Source: Amphibiibacter pelophylacis | GTDB lineage: Bacteria; Pseudomonadota; Gammaproteobacteria; Burkholderiales; Burkholderiaceae_C | Reading direction: 5' to 3' | Length of the DNA stretch: 64,000 nt | Assembly (NCBI RefSeq): GCF_037688875.1 | Contig: NZ_JAWDIE010000008.1 | Coordinates: 62,001-126,000 of the forward strand | Translations under genes and position numbers: made by a program | In this document: positions 50,203 to 59,748 of the stretch, one piece after another | Position numbering within the stretch: position 1 is the stretch's first letter | Layout: every line of letters begins with the position of its first letter | The notes under the pieces: model-generated | What the model was told of the DNA's origin: nothing | The model's input: only the letters and a program-made list of their open reading frames with translations | Database searches by the model: none

Positions 50203-52437
50203 TCAGTGGCGGCTGCGCCGGATCAGCGAGCCCACGTCCAGAATCAGAGCGACATGGCCGTCGCCCATGATGGTGGCGCCCGAAATGTCGGGCACCTTGC
50301 GGTAGTTGGCCTCCAGGTTCTTGACCACCACCTGCTGCTGGCCCAGCAGTTCGTCGACGATCATCGCCAGGCGCGCTCCGTCCGATTCGACGACCACCAT
50401 GATGTTGGGGCGGTTCTCTTCTTCGCGCGGCACGGCGAAGACCTGTTCCAGCTCCAGCACGGGCATGTACTCTTCGCGCACCTGCACCACGCGGCCGGTG
50501 CCGCCCACGGTGTGCATCTGGTCGGGCTGGACCAGGAAGGATTCCACCACCGAGGACAGCGGCAGGATGTAGGATTCGCGCCCCACGCGCACGCTCATGC
50601 CGTCCATGATGGCCAGCGTCAGCGGCAGGCGCACCTTGACGCTCATGCCAAAGCCTTCGGCGGATTCGATCTCCACCGTGCCGCCCATGCTGGTGATGTT
50701 TTTCTTGACCACGTCCATGCCCACGCCCCGGCCCGACACGTCGGTGACCTGGTCGGCGGTGGAAAAGCCCGGCGCGAAGATCAGGTTCCAGACCTCGGAA
50801 TCGCTCAGGCTGTCCGGGGCGTCCAGGCCGCGCTCGCGCGCCTTGCTGATCAGCTTGTTGCGGTTGAGCCCGCGCCCGTCGTCGCGCACTTCGATGACGA
50901 TGCTGCCGCCCTGGTGCGAGGCTGCTAGCGTGATCGTGCCGGTTTCGGGCTTGCCGGCCTTCAGGCGGTCGGCGGGCAGCTCCAGCCCGTGGTCGCAGCT
51001 GTTGCGCACCAGGTGGGTGAGCGGATCGGTGATTTTCTCGACCAGGCCTTTGTCCAGCTCGGTGGCTTCGCCCTGGGTGACCATTTCGACTTTTTTGCCC
51101 AGCTTGGCCGCCAGATCGCGCAGCATGCGCGGGAAGCGGTTGAAGACCATGGACATCGGAATCATGCGGATCGACATCACGGCCTCCTGCAGATCGCGCG
51201 TGTTGCGGTCCAGATCGGCCAGGCCGGCGGCCATCTGCTGGTACAGCGCCGGATCAATGTGGCGGCTGTTCTGCGCCAGCATGGCCTGCGTGATGACCAG
51301 TTCGCCCACCAGGTTGATGAGCTGATCGACTTTTTCCACCGACACGCGCAGCGTGGAATCGCCCGTGGCGCCGGCCGGTTTGGCGGCCGGTTTGACGGCG
51401 GCCGGTGCGGCCGCAGCGGGCGCTGCTGCAGCAGGCGCCGGGGCAGCCGCCGCTGCGGGGGCTGAGCCCGGGGCGCCGGGCGCGTCGTCAAAAAAGCCGA
51501 AGCCTTCGTCGCCCGTGGCCGCGGGTGCGGGGGCTGGCGCGGCGGGGGGCGTGGGCGTGAGGCTGGGGGCGCCGGGCGCGCCTTCGTGGAAACCGTAACC
51601 GCTGGAGAGCGGCTCCAGCTTCATGCGGTCGCGGTCGATGTGGAAGCTGAACAGGTCGATCAGGTCGCCGTCGCTGCTGGTCGTGGTGACGCGGTAGCGG
51701 CGGATGCCGTCGGCGTGGCGACCGCCGTCCAGCGGCTCGAAAGTGCCCAGATCGGCGATCTCCTGGAAGAGCTCGGCCAGGCTGTCGGCGGTATCCGGGT
51801 TTTCCAGCGGGCCGACGGTGAGTTCCAGCAGGCGGATGGGCAGGCCGGTGGCGATCAGGTTGGCGGGAACGCTGGCCAGCGCTTCAAGCTGCCAGCCCTC
51901 GGGATTGGGGTGGGTCTGGGGGCACAGGTGCGCGCCGTCCGGAATGGCGGGTGCCGCAGCCGTTGCGGCTGGCAGGGGCTTGGGCGCCAGTTCAGGCGAC
52001 ACGGGCTGCGTGGGCATGGCGGCGGTCATCTTCCCGGCGGCCATGGCCTTGATGCGTTCGCGCAGATCGCTGGTGTCCACCTCGTCGATGGCGGCGCCCT
52101 GGCGGCGGGCCAGCATGGCCTTGAGCGCATCGCCCGAGGACAGCAGCACGTCCACCATGGCCGGATCGGGCGCCAGCTCGTGGCGGCGCAGCTTGTCCAG
52201 CAGGGTTTCCATTTCGTGCGTCAGCGCCGCGACTTCGGAAAAGCCAAACGTCGCCGAGCCGCCCTTGACCGAGTGCGCGCAGCGGAAAATGGCGTTCAGG
52301 GTTTCGTCGTCGGCGCTGGTGATGTCCAGCCCCAGGAGCATCTGCTCCATGTTTTCCAGGTTCTCACCGGCTTCCTCGAAGAAAACCTGGTAGAACTGGG
52401 TGAGGTCCATCCCGGACGCGCTGTTGTCTGTGCTCAT
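50203..52437 (-). CDS. cheA: Chemotaxis sensor kinase CheA
   Basis: A 744-residue kinase that receives MCP signals and phosphorylates CheY. The Hpt domain (P1) has the phosphorylated His in FRCAHSVKGGSATFGF. A middle region and a long Ala/Pro linker (about 51350-51560 in the DNA) precede the dimerisation domain and the ATPase: LTHLVRNSCDHGLELP, EVRDDGRGLNRNKL and DVSGRGVGMDVVKKNI. A CheW-like domain (ILPLSSVVESFLVQPDQM) ends it. The ATG at 52437 gives MSTDNSASGMDLTQFYQ, the usual leader. Confidence 0.94.
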   Translation of the reverse strand: MSTDNSASGMDLTQFYQVFFEEAGENLENMEQMLLGLDITSADDETLNAIFRCAHSVKGGSATFGFSEVAALTHEMETLLDKLRRHELAPDPAMVDVLLSSGDALKAMLARRQGAAIDEVDTSDLRERIKAMAAGKMTAAMPTQPVSPELAPKPLPAATAAAPAIPDGAHLCPQTHPNPEGWQLEALASVPANLIATGLPIRLLELTVGPLENPDTADSLAELFQEIADLGTFEPLDGGRHADGIRRYRVTTTSSDGDLIDLFSFHIDRDRMKLEPLSSGYGFHEGAPGAPSLTPTPPAAPAPAPAATGDEGFGFFDDAPGAPGSAPAAAAAPAPAAAAPAAAAPAAVKPAAKPAGATGDSTLRVSVEKVDQLINLVGELVITQAMLAQNSRHIDPALYQQMAAGLADLDRNTRDLQEAVMSIRMIPMSMVFNRFPRMLRDLAAKLGKKVEMVTQGEATELDKGLVEKITDPLTHLVRNSCDHGLELPADRLKAGKPETGTITLAASHQGGSIVIEVRDDGRGLNRNKLISKARERGLDAPDSLSDSEVWNLIFAPGFSTADQVTDVSGRGVGMDVVKKNITSMGGTVEIESAEGFGMSVKVRLPLTLAIMDGMSVRVGRESYILPLSSVVESFLVQPDQMHTVGGTGRVVQVREEYMPVLELEQVFAVPREEENRPNIMVVVESDGARLAMIVDELLGQQQVVVKNLEANYRKVPDISGATIMGDGHVALILDVGSLIRRSRH

Positions 52438-52565
52438 GTCTGACTGCTCCACGGGACGAAAGGCGCCCCCTGACACGGATCACGGCCTGGCCACCGGTCG
52501 GGGCCACAGCCGCTCTGTTGCAAAAAAATCGGCGAAGGCGCCCACCGCGTGGGGCCCGCCCGGGG

Positions 52566-52928
52566 TCAGCGCAGCACGCGCCCGATCACGTCGATCAGCT
52601 TGGCCGGGTCAAACGGTTTGACCAGCCAGCCTGTCGCGCCCGCCGCCTTGCCCGCCTGCTTCATCTGGTCGCCCGATTCGGTCGTCAGGATCAGGATGGG
52701 CGTGGCCTTGAACTTGGGGTGCTCACGCAGCTTTTTCGTCAGGCCAATGCCGTCCAGGCGCGGCATGTTCTGGTCGGTGAGAACCAGATCGAAATCCTGC
52801 TGGCTGGCTTTCTCGTAGGCTTCCTGGCCGTCCACGGCCTGCGTCACGTCGTAGCCGGCGTTCTTCAGGGTGAAAGAGACCATCTGGCGCATGGAAGCCG
52901 AGTCGTCTACGGCAAGTATGGTGGGCAT
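52566..52928 (-). CDS. cheY: Chemotaxis response regulator CheY
   Basis: A 120-residue single receiver domain. Acidic Asp8/Asp9 are in TILAVDDSASMRQ, and phosphoacceptor Asp52 in VLTDQNMPRLDG. The conserved Thr/Lys are in ILTTESGDQMK and GWLVKPFDP. No output domain is present. It would bind the flagellar switch when phosphorylated by CheA. It lies between cheA and the CheZ-like gene. Confidence 0.93.
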   Translation of the reverse strand: MPTILAVDDSASMRQMVSFTLKNAGYDVTQAVDGQEAYEKASQQDFDLVLTDQNMPRLDGIGLTKKLREHPKFKATPILILTTESGDQMKQAGKAAGATGWLVKPFDPAKLIDVIGRVLR

Positions 52929-52986
52929 GTTAGCTCCGGGGACAGGGTCGCGGGTTGAATGAAATGGGACGGTGGACAGGGCCGGT

Positions 52987-53688
52987 TCAGAACAGCTCGA
53001 CGCTGCCCGCGTCCATCTCGTCCTGGGTGACGGGGTTGGGACGCATCGGCGGGTCTTCGACGTAAGCGGCTTCGGCGGGCTCGTCGCCGTCGCCACTCAT
53101 GATGTCGCGGGCGATGCGGTCGGCCGAGCTGCGCAGGCGGTTGCAGGCGTGTTCGATGAGCTGGTTGGCCATGTCCTGAAACTGCAGCGCGGTCACGATG
53201 CGCAGCATCAGCGCCTCGGCGCGTTCGCGGTCGCTCTGGCGCTGGCTGGGGTCGCCGCTGCGGCGACGCTCTTCCACGGCCTCGACCACCGGGGCCAGCG
53301 CCGGATCATCGGCCAGCGCTTCGGGCAGGCCGAACTGCGATTCGGCGAAATCGCTGTGGCGGAAGGGTGAATCGCTGCGCGCCGCCGGGGCAGCGTCCGG
53401 AGCGCTTTCCCGCGTGCGGCGGCGCTCCTGGCCACCGGGCGGTGCGCCCCCGCCCTGGCGGCGGAACATCATGGTCGACAGCTCGTGGAAATTGTCCATC
53501 AGCGTCGCCCCCGCATCGGCCAGCAGCGTGCGCAGCCGGTCCATGTCGTGGTGGACGATGAGCAGCTGGTCCTGGACGTCCATGGCGGCCATCAGCGACA
53601 GGGCGGGTGACGGCGCCCGCACGGCCCCATCAGCCGGGGCGGACGGCGCTGCAGGCTCGGGCGGCGGCGGAAAAGGCGTTTGGCTCAT
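52987..53688 (-). CDS. CheZ-like chemotaxis protein
   Basis: A 233-residue helical protein that I assign to the CheZ-like group with moderate confidence. The CheZ region appears as IVTALQFQDMANQLIEHACN, comparable to the DFQDLTGQ segment with the catalytic Gln. The C-terminus TQDEMDAGSVELF resembles the CheY-binding CheZ tail. A Pro-rich start and an Arg/Ala-rich insertion are unusual. It is first in the operon ahead of cheY, fitting a CheY-P phosphatase. Confidence 0.65.
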   Translation of the reverse strand: MSQTPFPPPPEPAAPSAPADGAVRAPSPALSLMAAMDVQDQLLIVHHDMDRLRTLLADAGATLMDNFHELSTMMFRRQGGGAPPGGQERRRTRESAPDAAPAARSDSPFRHSDFAESQFGLPEALADDPALAPVVEAVEERRRSGDPSQRQSDRERAEALMLRIVTALQFQDMANQLIEHACNRLRSSADRIARDIMSGDGDEPAEAAYVEDPPMRPNPVTQDEMDAGSVELF

Positions 53689-53863
53689 GGCGTTGAAGGC
53701 GAAGGACGGGTGAGACTGCATCTTCGGCCGAACCGATGCCGGTATTGAGCGAAAGATGGCCGAAAATCGCCAGCATTTCGTCTTCCACCCGCCCCAGGCC
53801 TTGTGACACCCTTGCTGCCTGAGATTGACCGGACCTGCCCTGCGGCCCACGGCCGCGCCCTCC

Positions 53864-55030
53864 ATGACCGAAACGCCTGCGTCCCTGACGGCGCGCCCGC
53901 AACTGCGGGTGCTGCACCTGGAAGATTCCGAGCTCGACCACGCCCTGGTCGCGGCCCACCTGCGCCGCTGCGCGCAGGCGGTCGAGGTGCTGCGCGTGGA
54001 CACCGAAGCCACCTTCCTGGCGGCGCTGTCCGAAGCGCGCGGCTGGGACATCATCATTTCGGATTACAACCTGCCGGGCTTTTCCGGCCTGCGCGCGCTG
54101 CAGATCGTGCGTGCCAGCAGCCTGCCGGGCGTGGCCGAGCTGCCGTTTGTCATCGTCTCGGGCGAGATTGGCGAAGACCTGGCCGTGCAAGCCATGCGCC
54201 ACGGCGCCAACGACTACATCCTCAAGGGCAGCATGACGCGGCTGGCGCCAGCCGTCGATCAGGTGCTGCAGGCCAACGACGAGCGCCGCGCGCGCCAGCG
54301 CGCCGATGCGGCGCTGAACGCCTCGCGCCAGCGCGTCGCCGAGCTGGCCCAGCATCTGCAGACCAGCGTGGACCAGGAGCGCGCCGCCATCGCCCGCGAG
54401 ATTCACGATGATGTCGGCGGCGCGCTGACCGCGCTGCGTTTCGATCTGGCCTGGCTGCAGCGCCACTGCAGCGGCGACGCCGTGCAGGCGCGCCTGACGG
54501 CCGCGCTGGACACCCTGGGCCAGGCGCTGCAGGCCAGCAAACGCATCATGTACAACCTGCACCCGGCCATCCTGGATCAGGGCCTTGTGCCCGCGCTGCA
54601 GTGGATGGTGGCCAACTTCAGCGAACGCACCGGCATCCGCGCGCAGTTCAGCAGTAACCGCGAACAGCTGCAGCTGCCCGCCGGGGTGCCGCTGGTGGTC
54701 TACCGCACCGCGCAGGAGTGCCTGACCAACATCACCAAGCACGCGCAGGCCAGCCAGGTCACGCTGGACCTGATGGTCAGCGAGGGCGTGCTGTCCATGG
54801 AAGTCAGCGACAACGGGCGCGGCCTGTCCAGCGACGATCTGGGCAAATCGGCCAGCTTTGGCCTGCGCGGCCTGCGCGAGCGCGCCCACCGTGTGGGCGG
54901 CTGGGTGGATGTCTCCAGCGCGGGACGGGGCACGACGGTGATCGTCTCGATTCCGCTGGACGGCGGTGCGGCGGCTGGCGCAGCCGGGGCGGACACGGAC
55001 AGCGACGACGCCCCGGACGCTGCGGCCTGA
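53864..55030 (+). CDS. Response-regulator/histidine-kinase hybrid (REC-HisKA_3)
   Basis: A 388-residue cytoplasmic protein. An N-terminal receiver domain (phosphoacceptor Asp67 in IIISDYNLPGFSG, GANDYILKG) is followed by a HisKA_3 dimerisation domain with His181 in AIAREIHDDVGGALT. The ATPase has YRTAQECLTNITKHAQASQV and DNGRGLSSDDLGKSAS. There is no membrane segment. It is followed after 71 bp by a NarL-type regulator, probably its partner. The ATG at 53864 is preferred over a TTG at 53825. Confidence 0.92.
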   Translation: MTETPASLTARPQLRVLHLEDSELDHALVAAHLRRCAQAVEVLRVDTEATFLAALSEARGWDIIISDYNLPGFSGLRALQIVRASSLPGVAELPFVIVSGEIGEDLAVQAMRHGANDYILKGSMTRLAPAVDQVLQANDERRARQRADAALNASRQRVAELAQHLQTSVDQERAAIAREIHDDVGGALTALRFDLAWLQRHCSGDAVQARLTAALDTLGQALQASKRIMYNLHPAILDQGLVPALQWMVANFSERTGIRAQFSSNREQLQLPAGVPLVVYRTAQECLTNITKHAQASQVTLDLMVSEGVLSMEVSDNGRGLSSDDLGKSASFGLRGLRERAHRVGGWVDVSSAGRGTTVIVSIPLDGGAAAGAAGADTDSDDAPDAAA

Positions 55031-55101
55031 TCCGCAAGCCGGCTGCGGGGCATCCAGGGGCGCGGCCTACAATCGGGCTTCTGTCCCAGGCGGAGAACGA
55101 C

Positions 55102-55740
55102 ATGATTTCGGTGCTGCTGTGCGACGACCACGCGCTGATCCGGCGCGGCATCCGCGACACCCTGGCCGAGGCGCCAGACCTGCGCGTCGTCGGCGAAGCG
55201 GGCGATTACGGCGAGCTGCGCGCTCTGCTGCGCGAGCACACGCCCGACGTGCTGGTGCTGGACATCCAGATGCCCGGCCGCAGCGGGCTGGACGTGCTGC
55301 AGGTGCTGCGCGACGAGGGCTCGCCCATCCGCGTGCTGGTGGTCAGCATGCACCCCGAGGATCAGTACGCGCTGCGCGCGCTCAAGGCGGGCGCCTGGGG
55401 CTACGTCAATAAGGGCGACGATCCGCAGCAGCTGGTCGCCGCCGTGCGCAGCGTGGGGCAGGGGCGCAAATACATCTCGCCCGAAGTGGCGCTGATGCTG
55501 GCCGAAAACCTCAGCACCCCGCAGAACAGCCTGCCGCACGAGAAGCTCTCCGACCGCGAACTGCAGACCCTGGTCATGATCGCCTCGGGCAAGCGCCTCT
55601 CGGACATCGCCGAAGAGCTGGTGCTTTCACCCAAAACCGTCAGCGTCTACCGCGCCCGCGTGCTGGAAAAGCTTGGGCTGACCAACAACTCCGAGCTCAC
55701 GGTGTACGCCATCCGCAACCATCTGGTGCAGGACAGCTGA
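55102..55740 (+). CDS. NarL/FixJ family response regulator
   Basis: A 212-residue two-domain regulator. The receiver has ISVLLCDDHALIRRG and phosphoacceptor Asp54 in VLVLDIQMPGRSG. The C-terminal LuxR HTH is SDRELQTLVMIASGKRLSDI, then ELVLSPKTVSVYRARVLEKL. It follows the REC-kinase gene and likely receives its phosphate. Target genes are unknown; the cassette beside the chemotaxis operon hints at motility or attachment. Confidence 0.93.
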   Translation: MISVLLCDDHALIRRGIRDTLAEAPDLRVVGEAGDYGELRALLREHTPDVLVLDIQMPGRSGLDVLQVLRDEGSPIRVLVVSMHPEDQYALRALKAGAWGYVNKGDDPQQLVAAVRSVGQGRKYISPEVALMLAENLSTPQNSLPHEKLSDRELQTLVMIASGKRLSDIAEELVLSPKTVSVYRARVLEKLGLTNNSELTVYAIRNHLVQDS

Positions 55741-55748
55741 GGGCCATC

Positions 55749-56039
55749 ATGCGACTCACCCCCCGCGAGCGCGAGGCGCTCAGACAGTCGGCGCAGACCA
55801 GTTTCGGGCCCGACGTGGCGGTCAGCCATTTTGGAGCTGTGACGGCCCTGGAAAAGCTGAGACTTGAGCAGGCCTGGCAGCAGTGCCAGCGCCACCTGCA
55901 TCATCTGAACCACGCCCTAGCCGCCGTCCAGGCCATGCTGCCTTTGACGGGGGCGAAGCTTGCGGCGCTGGACGACGAGGCGGTGCAGGATTGGGATCAG
56001 CTCATCCTCACCCGCTTCACCCCTCTCACCCAGTCCTGA
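55749..56039 (+). CDS. Hypothetical protein, 96 aa
   Basis: I do not recognise a named family. The 96 residues start RLTPREREALRQSAQTSFG, then VSHFGAVTALEKLRLEQAWQ and a helix-rich middle. The first segment resembles nucleotidyltransferase-like antitoxin beginnings only superficially. It is 8 bp after the NarL-type gene on the same strand and may be co-transcribed. Codon use agrees with neighbours. Confidence 0.6.
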   Translation: MRLTPREREALRQSAQTSFGPDVAVSHFGAVTALEKLRLEQAWQQCQRHLHHLNHALAAVQAMLPLTGAKLAALDDEAVQDWDQLILTRFTPLTQS

Positions 56040-56046
56040 TCGTCGT

Positions 56047-57261
56047 TTACCCCAGCCGCGCCAGCGCCTGCGCCAGGTCCGCCTGCAGGTCGGCAACGTC
56101 CTCCAGGCCGATGGCCAGGCGGATCAGCACGCCGCGCCAGGGCAGGGCGTGGCTGCGGGTCTGGCTAAGGTCATAGCGCATGGCCAGGCTCATCGGGCCG
56201 CCCCACGAGTAGGCGATGCCAAAAAGCTGCAGTGCGTCGACCAGCGCGTCGGCCTGCCCGGCGCTGTAGCGTTCGTCCAGCGTGAACGAGAAAATCCCCG
56301 CCGCCCGATCGCGCACGCCGCACAGCGCCTGCCAGTGTTCGTGGCCCACGCCGCTGGGCAGGGCGGGATGCAGCACGCGCTCGATCTGCGGCTGCTGCGC
56401 CAGCCAGCGCGCCAGATGGCGGGCGGCGCGGTCCTGGGCGTCGTAACGCAGCGACATTGTGGGCAGGCTGCGCAGGACAAGTTCCGCGTCGTTGCCGCCC
56501 ACGCCCACGCCCAGATGCATGTGGGTGCGCTGCAGGCTGCGGTGCAGGGCGTCGTCGCGCGTCACCACCGCGCCCATCAGCACGTCGGCGCCACCGCTGG
56601 GGTATTTGGTCATGGCATGGACGCTGACATCGGCGCCCGCTTCGAAGGCGTTGAAGGCCAGGCCCGCGCCCCAGGTGTTGTCCAGCGCGACGATGACACG
56701 GCCGTGGCGCGCCTCGTGCGCCCGCGTGGCGGCGACCAGCGCGGGCAGGTCGGGGAACTCCATCGTGATCGACCCGGCAGCTTCCAGCCAGACCACGCGC
56801 GTCTGTGGGGTCAGCGCGGCGCTGAAGGCGGCCACGTCCATGGGCTCGTAAACATCGACCCGCACGCCGCGCTCGCGCAGCCAGTGCCAGGCCATGTCGC
56901 GGCCGGAGCCGTAGGCGTTGTCGGGAAGCAGAACAGCATCGCCGGGCTTGAGAAAAGTCAGGTTGACCAGCGCGATCGGCATCAGGCCGCTGGGGCACAG
57001 GAGCGCGTGCTGCGCACCTTCCAGCTGCGCCATCTGCGCTTCAAGCCGGTAGGTGGTCGGCGTGCCGTGCAGGCCGTAGGTGTAGCTGCTGCGGTCGGTC
57101 CAGCGGCGCTGCGCCACCGAGGCCATGTCCGGGAAGAGCACCGAGCAGGCCTTGTGCACCGGCGGCTGGACGGCTTCGAAACCGTCCGGCGGCTGGTAAT
57201 CCGGGTGGATCAGGCGGGTGGACAGGTCGCGGGGGTGTTCGGGAGTGGAATCAGGGCTCAC
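56047..57261 (-). CDS. metC: Cystathionine beta-lyase-like PLP enzyme
   Basis: A 404-residue Cys/Met-metabolism PLP enzyme. TRLIHPDYQPPDGFEAVQPP opens it. SSYTYGLHGTPTTYRLEAQM is the substrate/phosphate region, VIVALDNTWGAGLAF holds the PLP-binding Asp, and SVHAMTKYPSGGADVLMG the Schiff-base Lys. PLP lyases of this type cleave cystathionine to homocysteine. No in-frame ATG is near, so GTG at 57261 (GGGAC upstream) is the likely start. It is divergent from the TPR gene. Confidence 0.88.
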   Translation of the reverse strand: MSPDSTPEHPRDLSTRLIHPDYQPPDGFEAVQPPVHKACSVLFPDMASVAQRRWTDRSSYTYGLHGTPTTYRLEAQMAQLEGAQHALLCPSGLMPIALVNLTFLKPGDAVLLPDNAYGSGRDMAWHWLRERGVRVDVYEPMDVAAFSAALTPQTRVVWLEAAGSITMEFPDLPALVAATRAHEARHGRVIVALDNTWGAGLAFNAFEAGADVSVHAMTKYPSGGADVLMGAVVTRDDALHRSLQRTHMHLGVGVGGNDAELVLRSLPTMSLRYDAQDRAARHLARWLAQQPQIERVLHPALPSGVGHEHWQALCGVRDRAAGIFSFTLDERYSAGQADALVDALQLFGIAYSWGGPMSLAMRYDLSQTRSHALPWRGVLIRLAIGLEDVADLQADLAQALARLG

Positions 57262-57337
57262 GGCGGTGTCCCGCAGCGGCGGGCAGAGGGGAAAGGCCTG
57301 ATCGTACAATGGCCGCGCCACAATGAAGGAGTTCCTG

Positions 57338-59167
57338 ATGCCGATCTGCCCGGGCTCTGGCCCTGCTGCTGCCCCGTTGCGCCACCGCGTCTGGCCCCTG
57401 GCTGCGGCCGCCCTGCTGGCCTTGACGACCCATCTGGCGGTGGCGGCGCCCAAAGCGCCCGCCAGCCCCTCGCGCGCCCAGCTGGCCAACGAGGTCTACG
57501 ACGGCCTGGTCGCCGAAATGGAGAACAGCCTGGGCCAGCCCGGCCAGGGCTTTGACAGCATGCTGCAGGCCGCGCAGCGCAGCGCCGATCCGGATCTGTT
57601 CCGCCGCGCGCTGGAGCTGGCGCTGCAAAGCGGCTCGCGCGAACGCTCCCGCCAGGCGCTGCGTGCGTGGCGCACGGTGATGCCCGCCAGCATCGAGGCC
57701 ATGCAGCGCGACGTGCAGTTCAGCCTGCTGACCGGCCAGCTCTCGGCCGTGGACGCGCCGCTGCGCGACTGGCTGGCCGCCACGCAGGACGGCGACCGCG
57801 TCGAGCTGATTCAGGCCCTGCCGCGCCTGCTGGCCGTGGTCCGCGACCGCGCGCAGGCGCAGCAGGAGCTTGAGCGCGTGCTCAAGCCCTATCGCGCGCC
57901 CCTGCCCAAAGCGCCCAGCCTGGCGCGGGACATGGCCACGCAGATTCGTGTCGCGTCCGAACTGGCGGTGATCCAGCTGGCGTCTGATCCGCCCAGCAGC
58001 GGGCTGCCGGCCGTGCAGGCCATCCACCGCGCCTGGCCCGCCAGCCGCCTGCCCGCCATTGCGGCGCTGGGCATGATGTTCGCCACCCCCGACGCCGAGC
58101 CGCTGGTGCGCGAGGTGCTGGCCACGCCCGGACAGGATGATCTGGTGCCGTCGGCCAGCGCCCTGCGCCAGGCCTACGCCAGCGTGCTGGCCCGCCAGAA
58201 GCGCTATCCGGCCGCGCTGGAGCAGCTGCAGCAGGCCGCGCAGGCCCAGCCCCCCGGTCAGGCGGGCAGCCGGCCGGTCTGGCTGGCGCTGGCCGCCACC
58301 GCGCTGACGGCGCGCCAGTGGGCGCAGGGCGAAAGCGCCGTGCGCCGTTATCTGGATGACAGCGTGGGCTGGAAAGACGCCCTGAGCCCCGAGGACGCCG
58401 CGCGCGGCCGCCTGCTGCTGGCCGAGATCCAGCAGGGTCAGGGCCAGCTGCCGCAGGCGCTCAAGACGCTGGACAGCATCAACATTCCCGCGCTGTACGT
58501 GCAGGGCGGTCTGCGCCGCGCGTCCATCCTGCTGCAGCAGGGCCAGTGGCCGCAGGCGCGTGCGCTGATCGCTTCGCTGAAAGACGACGCTGCGCCGCCC
58601 ACTGACAGCGGTGTGGACATCACCGTGCTGCGCGAGCTGCAGGTGCTCACCGACCAGAAACGCTGGACGCTGGCGCTGCAGGTGCTGGATGCTGCGCTGG
58701 CGAAGGATCGCAGCGCCGAACTGCTCTATCAGAAGGCCATGGTGCTGGACCGCCTCAAGCGCACGGCCGAAATGGACGTGCTGCTGCAGGAGGCGCTGAA
58801 GCTCGATCCGCGCCACACCGGCAGCCAGAATGCGCTGGGCTACGGCTGGGCCGACCGCGGTGTGCGCCTGGACGAGGCCCGCCGCCTGATCACCGCCGCG
58901 CTGCAGGCGCAGCCCGACGATCCCTACATCATGGACAGCATGGGCTGGGTCGATTTCCGCCAGGGCCGCGTGGATGATGCGCTGAAAAACCTGCGCGCCG
59001 CCTGGCTGCTCAGCCGCGATGCCGAGATCGCTGCGCACCTGGGCGAGGTGCTGTGGCGCAGCGGTCAGCGCGACGAGGCCCGTACCGTCTGGGCCGAAGC
59101 GCTGGCGCTGACACCAGACAGCGAGATGATCCGCGAAGTTCTCAAGCGCCTGGGGGCCTCGCTGTGA
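57338..59167 (+). CDS. Tetratricopeptide-repeat exported protein
   Basis: A 609-residue protein. A signal peptide covers about 1-33 (AAALLALTTHLAVA). Helical repeats follow; clear TPR-like units lie in RSAELLYQKAMVLDRLKRTA, ALGYGWADRGVRLDEARRLI and MDSMGWVDFRQGRVDDALKN. It resembles the TPR protein that precedes lolB in Burkholderiales and may aid outer-membrane assembly. A second ATG lies at 57323; the 57338 ATG has AAGGAG six to seven bases upstream. Confidence 0.88.
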   Translation: MPICPGSGPAAAPLRHRVWPLAAAALLALTTHLAVAAPKAPASPSRAQLANEVYDGLVAEMENSLGQPGQGFDSMLQAAQRSADPDLFRRALELALQSGSRERSRQALRAWRTVMPASIEAMQRDVQFSLLTGQLSAVDAPLRDWLAATQDGDRVELIQALPRLLAVVRDRAQAQQELERVLKPYRAPLPKAPSLARDMATQIRVASELAVIQLASDPPSSGLPAVQAIHRAWPASRLPAIAALGMMFATPDAEPLVREVLATPGQDDLVPSASALRQAYASVLARQKRYPAALEQLQQAAQAQPPGQAGSRPVWLALAATALTARQWAQGESAVRRYLDDSVGWKDALSPEDAARGRLLLAEIQQGQGQLPQALKTLDSINIPALYVQGGLRRASILLQQGQWPQARALIASLKDDAAPPTDSGVDITVLRELQVLTDQKRWTLALQVLDAALAKDRSAELLYQKAMVLDRLKRTAEMDVLLQEALKLDPRHTGSQNALGYGWADRGVRLDEARRLITAALQAQPDDPYIMDSMGWVDFRQGRVDDALKNLRAAWLLSRDAEIAAHLGEVLWRSGQRDEARTVWAEALALTPDSEMIREVLKRLGASL

Positions 59168-59748
59168 TCCGCCGCCATCTGCTGGCCGCGCTGCTGGCGC
59201 CCGTGGTGCTGGGCCTCGCGGCCTGCGCCACGCCGCAGGCGCCGGGCAGTGCGCTGGCCGCGGTGCCCGCCGCCAGCGGCCGCCTGTCGCTGACGGTCGA
59301 CGATGTTCAGGGCGGTCCACCGCAGAATCTGATCACCGGATTTCGCCTGACCGGTTCGGCCAGCGCGGGCACACTGACGCTGGATGGCGCTCTGGGCACC
59401 ACGGCGCTCTTCATCCGCTGGGCGCCGGGCAGCGCGCGCCTGGTGCGCGGCGACGGTGTGCGCGATTACGCCAGCCTGGACGATCTCACCCGCGAAGCGC
59501 TGGGCGAATCCCTGCCGCTGGCCGCACTGTTCGACTGGCTGCAGGGCCGCCCCAGCCCGCTGGGCCCGTGGCAGGCTGAAGCCGGTCAGGCCAGCCCGCC
59601 GCGGGTTTTCAGCCAGCTGGGCTGGCGCGTTGATGCCAGCCAGTTCGCGGCGCAGCGCCTGCTGCAGGCCAGTCGCGCTGCGGGGAACAGCCCTGGCGGG
59701 GCCACCCCGGGCGTGCAGATGCGCATCAAGCTGGACGCCGCGCCGTGA
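59164..59748 (+). CDS. lolB: Outer-membrane lipoprotein insertion factor LolB
   Basis: A 194-residue lipoprotein with lipobox LGLAAC after a hydrophobic leader. The mature part shows RLSLTVDDVQGGPPQNLITG and LPLAALFDWLQGRPSPLG as LolB-like strands. LolB accepts lipoproteins from LolA and inserts them in the outer membrane. GTG at 59164 overlaps the TPR stop. ispE follows with a 4-bp overlap. Confidence 0.85.
   Translation: MIRRHLLAALLAPVVLGLAACATPQAPGSALAAVPAASGRLSLTVDDVQGGPPQNLITGFRLTGSASAGTLTLDGALGTTALFIRWAPGSARLVRGDGVRDYASLDDLTREALGESLPLAALFDWLQGRPSPLGPWQAEAGQASPPRVFSQLGWRVDASQFAAQRLLQASRAAGNSPGGATPGVQMRIKLDAAP

Noticed and set aside
51350..51560. Ala/Pro-rich repeat in cheA as a separate element
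   Set aside because: It is the low-complexity linker between Hpt-side and kinase domains, in frame and normal for CheA.
57262..57337. SAM or other riboswitch upstream of the cystathionine beta-lyase-like gene
   Set aside because: The 76-bp divergent gap is too short and shows no conserved aptamer features.
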